DNA of 7,477 bases, from positions 1 to 7,477 of the forward strand of contig CAIQJD010000517.1 in NCBI GenBank assembly GCA_903872005.1, written 5' to 3'. Below, piece by piece: positions 1 through 5,957 of this stretch (position 1 is the stretch's first letter; every line of letters begins with the position of its first letter). The position numbers and the translations under genes are program-made. The notes below the pieces were generated by a model. That model saw only the letters and a list, made by a program, of their open reading frames with translations. It had not been told where the DNA came from and did no database searches. This DNA is from an uncultured bacterium (GTDB lineage Bacteria; Chloroflexota; Anaerolineae; JACIWP01).

Positions 1-2112
1 ACGCCGATCCTTTCGCCGACGCCGACTCCGACGCTGCCGGCGACGCCCACCGCCACCGGCACGCGGACGGCGTCGGCCACGCTGACGCGCACCTCTACCG
101 CGACCAGCCCGCCGACCTTCACCGCGACCGCGACCCATACGGCTACGCGCACCGCCATCCCCACTGCATCGCCAACGCATACGGCGACACCCACATTAAC
201 ACAGACGCTCGCACCGACGCCAACCGTGACCCGAACCCGCACGCTGACTCCGACGGAAACCCCTTCGCAAACTCCTACCGGGACTCCTGTGCTGACTGGC
301 ACACCGACGGCGACGCCGTGGCCGGCCGGCCAGCTTGATCTGACAGACGCGGCGCAAGTCACTTGTGGCGGGATCTACTCCAGCGATACGCGCGGCGCTC
401 CATCGCACGCCGATACGTATCCCTGCATCGCTAGCTGGCCGGAAGCCGGCCCAGAGCGGGTCTTCATCTTTACCAACAGCGTCCAGCAGGACATCACCGT
501 CACGTTGTCGTATTCGGTGACGGCCGAGCTGGATCTGTTCATCCTGAGCGGGCCGAATGTCAGCCAGTGCATTCCTGGCGGTTATGGCGACCAGTATGCC
601 GTGGCGCGCGATCTGGCGCCGGGGACGTACTATATTGTCGTGGATACTTTCACCGGCTTTGGGCAGCCGGCGCCAGGGCCTTTCACCCTGCGCGTCCAAT
701 GTTCGGGCAGCCGGCCCACGGCCACGCCGACCGGCACGCCGACGCCGGCGTTGACCGGGACAGCCACGCCGACCCTGACGCTTACGCCGTCGGTTTCCCC
801 CACGCCTTCGCGCACCGGCACGCCGACGCTGGCGCCCAGCGCGACGCCCAGCCGCACGGCGACGCCGACGATAACCTTGACGCTTACGCCGTCGGTTACT
901 TCTACGCCCTCGCGCACCGGCACGGTGACGCCCACATCCCCGCCGGCCGGCGAGCTGGACCTGACCGGCGCCGTGCCGATTGCCTGCGGCGTTTCCTATG
1001 TGGGGAACACCAGCGGCGGCCCCACGCGCGCCGATACCTACTCGTGTATGTCCAGTTGGCCGGAAGCCGGCCCGGAACGAGTCTATATCCTGACGACCAC
1101 GGCGCGCCAGGACATCACGGTGACTCTCGGCTACTTGCAGCCGACAGAGGTAGACGTCTTCATCCTGAATGCGCCCAACACCAATGCCTGTGTGCCAGGC
1201 GGCTATGGGGACACGTATGCCATCGTGCGCGATGCGCCGCCGGGGACGTACTACATTGTGGTAGACACCTTCACCGGCTTTGGCGATCCGGCGCCAGGCC
1301 CGTTCACGCTACGCGTGCAATGCCCACTGGGGCCATTCCCGACGGCTACGCCTTCGCGCACGCCGACGGCTACGGCGACGCTGACGCTCACGCCGACTTT
1401 CACGCCGACGCCGATCCAGGCGCGGCTGCCGCTGGTTATGCGCCTGAACCCGCGCCCGACCGCGACGCCGACGGGGACCTATACCCCGACGCCGACGCGT
1501 ACCGTCACGCCATCGGTGACGCCGACGCCGGCGACTCTGGTGCTGCAACAGGGGGTGAATGGCTACAGCGGCATGGTGGATACCTGGATCAGCACCTGGG
1601 ATGGCACCCATAACTATGAAGGGGAGCCGTTGATGACCTTCCGCGGCGGGGATCGCGACCGCATGTCCATGCTGGTGCGGTTTGATCTGACCGGCTTGCC
1701 GGCCGGCGCGCACATCGTCGAGGCCAGGTTATCGCTATATGCCGTGGACGTGGTCAATCCGGGCGGGACCTGGGCCGGCAGCTACGCCGTCCGGCGCACC
1801 TGGACGGCCAATCAAGTGACCTGGATTGACGCCCGTAGCAGCGATCCCTGGGGCAGTGGCGGGGCCAACCTGACGCCGGGCGACCGCAGCGCCGAAGTCT
1901 CGAGTACCGTCTTCGTCGAAGGGGAAGAGAAGTGGTTTGACTGGGACATTACGACCTTCGCCGAGGAATGGGCGACGCGCGCCAAAGGCAACTATGGCAT
2001 CATCATCCGCTGCCCGGGCTTGCCGGTCAGCGCGAATGTGGAGCACAACTTCGTGACCTCGGAGAATGCTCAGACGAATTTGCGACCCAAGCTAACGCTA
2101 CGTTACTGGTAG
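1..2112 (+). CDS. Extracellular Thr-Pro-rich modular protein, two PPC-like domains plus C-terminal DNRLRE domain (5' partial)
   Basis: The frame is open from base 1 to the TAG at 2110-2112 (703 residues visible), so the true start lies outside the window; the GTG at 226 sits inside a linker and is not a credible start. Order of modules: Thr-Pro linker (residues 1-108), PPC-like beta-sandwich domain (109-234), linker, a second PPC-like domain (316-441), linker with LPLVM at 476-480, and a C-terminal domain (about 511-703) resembling the DNRLRE/CBM96 family, which is found on secreted carbohydrate-active and surface proteins. The two PPC-like copies share 83 of 126 residues by hand alignment. 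Each has four conserved cysteines, which suggests disulfides and export. From family knowledge, LPLV motifs beside Thr-Pro linkers are common in Chloroflexota surface proteins. No catalytic domain is visible, so an adhesive, structural or substrate-binding role is inferred. The domain names are recognised by eye and need a profile search. Confidence 0.88.
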   Translation, partial: TPILSPTPTPTLPATPTATGTRTASATLTRTSTATSPPTFTATATHTATRTAIPTASPTHTATPTLTQTLAPTPTVTRTRTLTPTETPSQTPTGTPVLTGTPTATPWPAGQLDLTDAAQVTCGGIYSSDTRGAPSHADTYPCIASWPEAGPERVFIFTNSVQQDITVTLSYSVTAELDLFILSGPNVSQCIPGGYGDQYAVARDLAPGTYYIVVDTFTGFGQPAPGPFTLRVQCSGSRPTATPTGTPTPALTGTATPTLTLTPSVSPTPSRTGTPTLAPSATPSRTATPTITLTLTPSVTSTPSRTGTVTPTSPPAGELDLTGAVPIACGVSYVGNTSGGPTRADTYSCMSSWPEAGPERVYILTTTARQDITVTLGYLQPTEVDVFILNAPNTNACVPGGYGDTYAIVRDAPPGTYYIVVDTFTGFGDPAPGPFTLRVQCPLGPFPTATPSRTPTATATLTLTPTFTPTPIQARLPLVMRLNPRPTATPTGTYTPTPTRTVTPSVTPTPATLVLQQGVNGYSGMVDTWISTWDGTHNYEGEPLMTFRGGDRDRMSMLVRFDLTGLPAGAHIVEARLSLYAVDVVNPGGTWAGSYAVRRTWTANQVTWIDARSSDPWGSGGANLTPGDRSAEVSSTVFVEGEEKWFDWDITTFAEEWATRAKGNYGIIIRCPGLPVSANVEHNFVTSENAQTNLRPKLTLRYW
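325..702 (+). repeat. PPC-like domain, copy 1
   Basis: This 378-base in-frame module starts at AGQLDL and ends at FTLRVQC. It shares GPERV, QDITVTL, GGYGD and the run GTYYIVVDTFTGFG with the copy at 946-1323. The cysteines lie in the contexts TCGG, YPCI, SQCI and VQC, and all four are kept in copy 2. The GTYYIVVDT segment with the preceding LDLFIL strand is what suggests a PPC (bacterial pre-peptidase C-terminal) type fold. Confidence 0.85.
776..929 (+). repeat. Direct repeat within the Thr-Pro linker, period 102 bases
   Basis: A segment of about 50 bases starting TGACGCTTACGCCGTCGGTT at 776 recurs at 878, offset 102 bases (34 codons). Both copies read LTLTPSV, then a short variable stretch, then TPSRTGT. 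The offset is a multiple of three, so the linker keeps its frame. This is the usual way such linkers grow and shrink. Confidence 0.75.
946..1323 (+). repeat. PPC-like domain, copy 2
   Basis: This second 378-base copy has exactly the same length as the copy at 325-702 and is about two-thirds identical in protein. The last third (GTYYIVVDTFTGFG and PAPGPFTLRVQC) is unchanged apart from one residue, while the first 35 residues have drifted most. The four cysteines are conserved. It arose by in-frame duplication within the gene. Confidence 0.85.
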
Positions 2113-2264
2113 CCGGGGCCGTACCATGAACAAACTGTCATGCTTGTGGCGTGAGGTTTTCATGCGAAATTCACGTTGGAAAGCTACACTGGAGGTAACC
2201 TTCGGGGCGCAGTGGAGAGACAGGACATGATCGGCCAGCAAATCCAACCTACTCTCTGGCAAAA

Positions 2265-2269
2265 GGGAG
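2265..2269 (+). promoter_or_regulatory. Ribosome binding site choosing the ATG at 2275
   Basis: GGGAG lies five bases before the ATG at 2275. An alternative GGAGA at 2214-2218, eight bases before the in-frame ATG at 2227, would add 16 residues. I prefer 2275 because the conserved family sequence begins well after it and the added residues look like leader sequence. Confidence 0.5.
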
Positions 2270-2274
2270 CAGAC

Positions 2275-2982
2275 ATGACAGCCAACCACCTGCGGGTTGT
2301 GGCGCCGGCCCTGCCGGTCGCCCGCGATGACCTCTCGACCTGGCTCTATGCCGCACTCAAACGCTTGTTGGATATCCTGTTCTCCGCGACGGCCTTGCTC
2401 ATCCTCTCGCCGCTCTTGCTGGTGGTCGCCGTGGCGATCAGGCTCGACTCGACCGGGCCGGCGATCTTCGCCCAGCGCCGCGTCGGCAAGGACGGCCGCA
2501 TCTTCAACTTCTACAAGTTCCGTTCGATGCGCCCCGACAAAGAGAACGATCGGGCCCACCGGCGCTTCGCCGAGGCCTATATCACCGGCCGCAATCTGGA
2601 AGAGCTGATGCGCGAGCAGGGCGAGATGGTCTACAAACCCAAGAACGGCGCCAGCGTGACCCGCGTCGGCAAGATCCTGCGTACCACCAGCCTCGACGAG
2701 CTGCCGCAGTTGGTCAACATCCTGCGCGGCGACATGACGCTGGTCGGCCCACGCCCATCCATCTACTACGAAGTGGATTTGTACCGGGACTGGCACCGCC
2801 GGCGTCTGGCCGTCACGCCTGGCCTGACCGGTTATGCCCAGATCAATGGCCGCAGCAGCCTGCGCTTCGATGAGATCGTCCATCTGGATATCGAATACAT
2901 CGAAAAGCGCTCCCTGTGGCTCGATCTCAAGATACTGCTCTTAACCATACCCGTGGTGCTCTCCGCTCGCAGCGCCCGCTGA
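2275..2982 (+). CDS. Sugar transferase, WcaJ/small-PGT family (undecaprenyl-phosphate sugar phosphotransferase)
   Basis: The product is 235 residues and matches the core of the bacterial sugar transferase family (Pfam Bac_transf). These monotopic membrane enzymes move a sugar-1-phosphate from a nucleotide sugar to a polyprenyl phosphate, the priming step for exopolysaccharide, capsule or glycoprotein glycan. Visible motifs in order are KRLLD (29-33), a hydrophobic re-entrant helix with the Ser-Pro break (about 34-56, SP at 45-46), STGP (59-62), the RVGKDG and FYKFRSM block (69-85), the catalytic Asp-Glu dyad in SLDELPQL (D141, E142), GDMTLVGPRP (152-161), PGLTGYAQINGR (182-193) and a C-terminal hydrophobic stretch. 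It is a short form with no N-terminal four-helix bundle or CoA-binding-like domain. A segment at about 92-126 lengthens the region before the dyad, as in some subgroups. The sugar cannot be told from sequence. No glycosyltransferase partner is in the window. A TTG at 2176 is a less likely start. Confidence 0.93.
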   Translation: MTANHLRVVAPALPVARDDLSTWLYAALKRLLDILFSATALLILSPLLLVVAVAIRLDSTGPAIFAQRRVGKDGRIFNFYKFRSMRPDKENDRAHRRFAEAYITGRNLEELMREQGEMVYKPKNGASVTRVGKILRTTSLDELPQLVNILRGDMTLVGPRPSIYYEVDLYRDWHRRRLAVTPGLTGYAQINGRSSLRFDEIVHLDIEYIEKRSLWLDLKILLLTIPVVLSARSAR

Positions 2983-2984
2983 AC

Positions 2985-3021
2985 GAATACCCCGCAGATT
3001 CCGCAGATCTGCGGGGTATTC
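2985..3021 (+). terminator. Hairpin terminator between convergent genes
   Basis: A perfect 15-bp stem (GAATACCCCGCAGAT at 2985-2999 with its complement at 3007-3021) closes a seven-base loop. It begins two bases after the sugar transferase stop and ends 13 bases before the stop of the facing methyltransferase. The following tract on the + strand (ATTTG) is only modestly T-rich, and the other side has none. A second self-complementary run, CCGCAGATCTGCGG at 3001-3014, overlaps it and could form an alternative fold. Confidence 0.8.
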
Positions 3022-3034
3022 ATTTGTCCGCGCT

Positions 3035-4198
3035 TCAACCCCATTCAGACGCCTGCGCGATGATGAACTTGAGATAGCGCCCTTCCGGGAAGCCGGCCGG
3101 GGCCGGGTGATCCAGCGGTTGGCCGGCCTCGTGCAGGATCAGCACGCGCCGGCCGGCGGCCGCGCCGGCGTCGGCTAACGTCTGGCGAAAGGCATCCGGG
3201 CTGACCTGACTGGTGCAGCTTGCCGTCGCCAGCAGGCCCCCCGGCTCCAGGCAAGCCAGCGCCATCTGATTCAGGCGCACGTAGGCCCGCAGGGCCGCGA
3301 AGCGATTCTGCTTGGCCTTGGCGAAGCTGGGCGGGTCGAGGATGATGAGATCGAAGCGCCGGCCGGCGCGGCCATACTCTTCCAACAGCGCGAAGACGTC
3401 GGCCGTCACGCAGGTATGCTGGGCCGGCGCAAAGCCATTGAGGATGAAGTTGGCCTGGGCGTCGGCCATGGCGGCGGCGGCGCTATCGCAACTGACGATG
3501 GCCTGCGCCCCGCCGCGCGCCGCGTAGACGGAGAAGCCGCCGGTGTAGGCGAAGCAGTTGAGCACACGCCGGCCGCGACTCCAGCGCTCCAGAGTGCGGC
3601 GGTTCTCGCGCTGATCCAGGAAGAGGCCGGTCTTCTGGCCGGCGAAGAGATTGGCGCGGAAGGCCAGCCCATTCTCGTGGATGACCAGGTCGCGGGGCGG
3701 CGCTTTGCCCCACAGGACGTCCAGCTCCTGGCTGCCGGCCGGCCGCTCGACGATCCCCTGGAGCGGCGCTTCTTCCCGCAACGCGGCGATGAGCCATTCT
3801 TTCAGGACGCTGACGCCGGCCGAGTAGCGCGCCACGACGGCATATTCCCCGTAGAGGTCCACCACCAGCGCCGGCAGGCCGTCGCCTTCGCCGTAGACCC
3901 AACGGAAAGCGTCTGTGTCGCCGGCGGCGCGCAGGGGGGCGCGCAGCTCCCAGGCAGCGCGGACGCGCCGGCGCATCCAGTCCGCATCCGGCATGCCGCG
4001 CCGAGAATAGAGGCGCACGGCAATGGGGCCGGCGCTCTCCCACAGGCCGATGGCCTCGAAATCGCCGCAGATGACGCGCACCCATGTCCCATCGGGGTAT
4101 TGGGCCGGCGGGTTGATCTGTTCGCGGTAGACCCAGGGGTGTCCGCTCTTGAGGCTATGTTTCAGTGCAGCCGGCAGGAAGTGCTTGGGGAGTCCCAT
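3035..4198 (-). CDS. RlmI-like class I SAM-dependent 23S rRNA (cytosine-C5) methyltransferase
   Basis: The 387-residue product is close to the length of E. coli RlmI (about 396), which makes m5C1962 in 23S rRNA. The N-terminal part (about 1-75) has the PUA-type RNA-binding look, with HPWVYREQI at 20-28. The linking domain follows, then GQKTGLFLDQRENR at 187-200, the SAM-binding motif I in NCFAYTGGFSVYAARGGA (214-231), the DPPSF motif at 288-292 and SCTS at 327-330, where C328 is the probable catalytic cysteine. The C-terminal FPEGRYLKF (370-378) is also a family signature. The ATG at 4198 has GGGA six bases upstream. The start lies 15 bases after the Rieske stop, so the two genes are probably one transcript. 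The exact target base is inferred from homology; a close alternative is another COG1092 rRNA methyltransferase. Confidence 0.93.
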   Translation of the reverse strand: MGLPKHFLPAALKHSLKSGHPWVYREQINPPAQYPDGTWVRVICGDFEAIGLWESAGPIAVRLYSRRGMPDADWMRRRVRAAWELRAPLRAAGDTDAFRWVYGEGDGLPALVVDLYGEYAVVARYSAGVSVLKEWLIAALREEAPLQGIVERPAGSQELDVLWGKAPPRDLVIHENGLAFRANLFAGQKTGLFLDQRENRRTLERWSRGRRVLNCFAYTGGFSVYAARGGAQAIVSCDSAAAAMADAQANFILNGFAPAQHTCVTADVFALLEEYGRAGRRFDLIILDPPSFAKAKQNRFAALRAYVRLNQMALACLEPGGLLATASCTSQVSPDAFRQTLADAGAAAGRRVLILHEAGQPLDHPAPAGFPEGRYLKFIIAQASEWG

Positions 4199-4213
4199 AT
4201 TTTGTCCCGGCGA

Positions 4214-4570
4214 TCAGGCCGGCAGCTCCACGACCAGCGCGCCCTGCTCGAGGCGCAGCGGGTAGGTTGTCGCCGGCGTCGGGCCTTTGATGGCCGTAAG
4301 CGCCCCTTTGACCAGCCCGGGCATCTTGTCCACCCAGGCGACGACGCTGCCGTCGCGCACATCGAAGCGCGAGCCGTGCAGCGGGCAAACGAGGATATGT
4401 CCTTCCAATTTGCCGCGCCCCAGGTTGCTCCCCAGATGCGGGCAGCGCGTGTCCAGGGCATAAAACCCTTCGCCTACGTGGGCGACCAGGATGCGCCGGC
4501 CGCCGGCGGTGTACTCCCGCATGGCGCCGGCCGGGATGTCGGTCGCCGGTCCCAAAGTGACGGTTGACAT
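4214..4570 (-). CDS. Rieske [2Fe-2S] ferredoxin-like protein
   Basis: The 118-residue soluble protein carries both cluster-binding boxes: C43-P-H45 in CPHLGSNL and C62-P-L-H65 in CPLHGSRFD. Two Cys and two His would bind a [2Fe-2S] cluster. There is no signal or membrane segment, so it resembles cytoplasmic Rieske ferredoxins that pass electrons to oxygenases or reductases rather than bc1-complex subunits. A segment between the second box and the final strands (roughly 76-98, around MPGLVKGALTAIKG) seems longer than in short Rieske ferredoxins. The start is firm: AGGAGG at 4577-4582 on the minus strand lies six bases from the ATG, behind a good promoter. No oxygenase partner gene is nearby, and the downstream rRNA methyltransferase gives no clue to the redox partner. 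Confidence 0.95.
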   Translation of the reverse strand: MSTVTLGPATDIPAGAMREYTAGGRRILVAHVGEGFYALDTRCPHLGSNLGRGKLEGHILVCPLHGSRFDVRDGSVVAWVDKMPGLVKGALTAIKGPTPATTYPLRLEQGALVVELPA

Positions 4571-4576
4571 CGCGTT

Positions 4577-4582
4577 CCTCCT
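4577..4582 (-). promoter_or_regulatory. Strong Shine-Dalgarno of the Rieske gene
   Basis: A full AGGAGG (read on the minus strand) sits six bases before the ATG at 4570. Confidence 0.85.
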
Positions 4583-4602
4583 ATCTATGATGACGTGCGT
4601 CC

Positions 4603-4631
4603 ATTATACAGCGAATCGGATGCACGCTCAA
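4603..4631 (-). promoter_or_regulatory. Sigma70-type promoter of the Rieske-methyltransferase unit
   Basis: Read on the minus strand, TTGAGC (4631-4626) and a perfect TATAAT (4608-4603) are 17 bases apart. The predicted transcript would start near 4596 and run about 14 bases before the AGGAGG. The -35 matches four of six consensus positions. Transcription would proceed leftward through both genes to the hairpin at 2985-3021. Confidence 0.78.
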
Positions 4632-4647
4632 GCGTGGCCGGCCGCGC

Positions 4648-4777
4648 GGGTGTGTTTCAGATTGGGGGGACGGGCGCCGGGGCTATCGTAGCATCGCCCC
4701 TTGTGGGCGTCCTGGCGTCCGGTCGGACGCGCACAAGGCGCCAGGCTACACACGCGCCCAAAAACTGAAACACACCC
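4648..4777. repeat. 130-bp imperfect inverted repeat, MITE-like
   Basis: A perfect 13-bp terminal inverted repeat, GGGTGTGTTTCAG at 4648-4660 and its complement at 4765-4777, encloses further paired arms. GTAGC near 4688-4692 pairs with GCTAC near 4745-4749. CCTTGTGGGCGTCC at about 4699-4712 pairs with GGACGCGCACAAGG at about 4726-4739, with one mismatch. The centre holds GCGTCC-GGTC-GGACGC. The whole could fold into one long interrupted hairpin. It has no coding potential that I trust. Size, terminal repeats and position beside a transposase remnant suggest a non-autonomous mobile element or the remains of an insertion-sequence end. I see no target-site duplication at its edges. Confidence 0.6.
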
Positions 4778-4787
4778 CCACCCAACT

Positions 4788-4816
4788 CCAAACTGGACAA
4801 ACTGTCCAAAATTTGG
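4788..4816. promoter_or_regulatory. Nested palindrome over the transposase promoter
   Basis: TGGACA-AAC-TGTCCA (4794-4808) is flanked by CCAAA (4788-4792) and TTTGG (4812-4816), giving a nested dyad. It covers the proposed -35 box and most of the spacer, where a dimeric repressor could block RNA polymerase. It may instead be a transposase-binding site. The function is inferred from position only. Confidence 0.5.
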
Positions 4817-4822
4817 TACCAT
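4794..4822 (+). promoter_or_regulatory. Promoter of the transposase remnant
   Basis: TGGACA (4794-4799, five of six to TTGACA) and TACCAT (4817-4822, four of six to TATAAT) are separated by exactly 17 bases. The start of transcription would be near 4829, leaving a leader of about 100 bases. That leader holds a short inverted pair, GAGAACG (4859-4865) and CGTTCTC (4898-4904). Confidence 0.55.
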
Positions 4823-4916
4823 TTTCCTATGGCGGTCGCCTCGAGCCGGAAGTAAAATGAGAACGAATGAAATGAAGATGCTCTCGCTGCTGATGGGCGT
4901 TCTCGCTTTGCATCGT

Positions 4917-4922
4917 AAGGAG
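4917..4922 (+). promoter_or_regulatory. Ribosome binding site choosing the ATG at 4930
   Basis: AAGGAG lies seven bases before the ATG at 4930 but only four before the in-frame GTG at 4927, so the ATG is the better start. Confidence 0.7.
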
Positions 4923-4929
4923 TTGGGTG

Positions 4930-5556
4930 ATGCGTCTGGAAATCATATTTCGGGGGATAGACCCCAGCCGGCTCTCCATGCCCAGCCACTGCCCCAGTCC
5001 TGGCTGTGCCGGGCAAGAGTTCCGGCTGCACCAAGAAGTCCGCAAGCCATTGCGCGACCGCGACATAGAGACCGTGCCCACCTACCGCTATCAATGTACA
5101 ACATGCGGCCGGACCTTTCGCGTCTACCCGGAGGGCGTGGACAATGGACAGGTATCGCACCGCGTCAAGCACCTCGCTGTCCTGCTCTACCTGCTCGGTC
5201 TGAGCTATCGCGAAGTCTCTCGCGCGCTCGGCGCCCTGGGCGTCTATTTCTGCAAAAGCCGCGTCTGCGATTCCGTTCGGGAGGCAGCCCAGGAGGTGAT
5301 CGGCTTTGACCGGCAGCCCATTCTGGATGGCGTCTTGCCGGCCGACACGAATGACGCCCCGGTGGTCCGTTGGCGCGGCCATTGGCTGAACCTGGGCCTG
5401 ATCGTTCACGACATTGACGGTCTGGTGCTGACCCTCGGCCCCTTGCCGGCCGACGAAGCCGAAACCCTGCGCGCCGTCCTCGCCCCGGTCACCGGCGCGG
5501 TGGGCGCCAGAGTCCTCCTGGCCGAAGACGTAGACGTCTTCCGAGCCGTGGCCTGA
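4930..5556 (+). CDS. Truncated DDE-type transposase with N-terminal zinc ribbon
   Basis: The 208-residue product begins with a probable zinc ribbon: C21 and C26 (C-x4-C), then C56 and C59 (C-x2-C) in YQCTTCGRTF. A helix-turn-helix-like segment follows (about 85-120, with LSYREVSRALGALG), as in transposases that bind their own ends. The start of an RNase-H-like DDE fold comes next: a first acidic site near D139/D142 (ADTNDAPVVRW), then strands, then a second at EDVDVF (199-204). The protein stops four residues later at TGA 5554-5556, so the segment that should carry the third catalytic acid is missing. I could not find the lost part in any frame of the next 150 bases, so this is truncation and not a simple frameshift. 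The remaining frame is clean, with a promoter, a Shine-Dalgarno and a terminator. The insertion-sequence family is not assigned. As it stands it should bind DNA but not transpose. Confidence 0.75.
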   Translation: MRLEIIFRGIDPSRLSMPSHCPSPGCAGQEFRLHQEVRKPLRDRDIETVPTYRYQCTTCGRTFRVYPEGVDNGQVSHRVKHLAVLLYLLGLSYREVSRALGALGVYFCKSRVCDSVREAAQEVIGFDRQPILDGVLPADTNDAPVVRWRGHWLNLGLIVHDIDGLVLTLGPLPADEAETLRAVLAPVTGAVGARVLLAEDVDVFRAVA

Positions 5557-5600
5557 GCGCGCCCCACACTCCCTGACCATTGCTCCATAGCGGCGTTTCT

Positions 5601-5645
5601 GGCGGAGTGGATGCCCATCGCATCCGCTCCGCCTTCTTCGTTTTT
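5601..5645 (+). terminator. Rho-independent terminator after the transposase remnant
   Basis: GGCGGAGTGGATGC (5601-5614) pairs with GCATCCGCTCCGCC (5620-5633) through 14 positions, one of them a G-U pair, around a five-base loop. The tract TTCTTCGTTTTT (5634-5645) follows directly. It ends transcription from the left and insulates the promoters at 5701 and 5844. Confidence 0.85.
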
Positions 5646-5649
5646 GCCG

Positions 5650-5729
5650 CATACCCCCCCTGGCGTACCAAAGATCGGACGCAGCCGCCCTCCTTCCTCA
5701 TTGACTATCGCGCCAAAATACGTTACCCT
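5650..5729 (+). promoter_or_regulatory. Promoter segment, upstream copy
   Basis: TTGACT (5701-5706) and TACCCT (5724-5729) are 17 bases apart; the -10 is weak. The element ACCAAAGATCGGAC at 5667-5680 lies 34 bases before the -35 (start to start). The same order and spacing recur in the segment at 5788-5872, so the two look like an old duplication. It points toward the gene at 5958. Confidence 0.45.
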
Positions 5730-5787
5730 CTAAAGTAGTAACACCACTTCGGCGCCGGCTTCATACGTCATCCCGGCATTCCCCTCT

Positions 5788-5878
5788 CATCCCCGCCTCG
5801 CCCGACGCACCAAAACTCGGACACGCTCCACCCCCGCACCCCATTGACTCTTGACCCGCAATCCACTATCCTTACCAT
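5788..5878 (+). promoter_or_regulatory. Promoter segment, downstream copy
   Basis: TTGACT (5844-5849) and TATCCT (5867-5872) are 17 bases apart. An overlapping alternative is TTGACC (5851-5856) with TACCAT (5873-5878), 16 apart. ACCAAAACTCGGAC at 5809-5822 matches the upstream copy at 12 of 14 positions and lies 35 bases from the -35. This is the best candidate promoter for the secreted protein at 5958, with a leader of about 80 bases. Confidence 0.6.
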
Positions 5879-5908
5879 AGCAATAGTACTTTAGTACTAT
5901 ATCGCTAT
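5877..5908 (+). promoter_or_regulatory. AT-rich dyad/hairpin at the predicted transcription start
   Basis: ATAGTAC (5883-5889) and GTACTAT (5894-5900) form a perfect seven-base dyad around TTTA. They are flanked by ATAGC (5877-5881) and GCTAT (5904-5908). It begins where the downstream promoter should start transcription and is far richer in A and T than its surroundings. It could be an operator or a 5'-leader hairpin. No T-tract follows, so a terminator is unlikely. Confidence 0.55.
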
Positions 5909-5957
5909 TATCCCATCGTAGGTTCAGAGTGACGGGTGTCGGGAGGCTGAGAATACT

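Noticed and set aside
226..228. GTG as start of the first gene
   Set aside because: It lies inside a Thr-Pro linker, the frame is open to base 1, there is no Shine-Dalgarno, and no signal peptide follows.
567..1613. 348-codon + frame rich in His-Ala-Asp repeats
   Set aside because: This is the Thr-Pro linker DNA read in a shifted frame; the frame starting at base 1 carries the recognisable domains.
2113..2274. Riboswitch or promoter in the gap before the sugar transferase
   Set aside because: I found only weak hexamers (such as TTGTGG with AAATTC) and no conserved riboswitch core; the gene may be read from the upstream transcript.
2098..2883. 261-codon minus-strand frame opposite the sugar transferase
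   Set aside because: It mirrors the codons of a clear Bac_transf gene and has no family motif of its own.
3416..4567. Long open frame on the + strand (383 codons) opposite the methyltransferase and Rieske genes
   Set aside because: It spans two well-recognised genes on the other strand, its protein resembles nothing, and long antisense frames are expected at this G+C content.
4858..4932. Short upstream open frame from ATG 4858
   Set aside because: It has no good Shine-Dalgarno, runs into the transposase in another frame, and encodes nothing recognisable.
4657..5652. 331-codon minus-strand frame across the inverted repeat and the transposase remnant
   Set aside because: It runs through the palindrome, two promoters and a terminator, and its composition is that of an antisense shadow.
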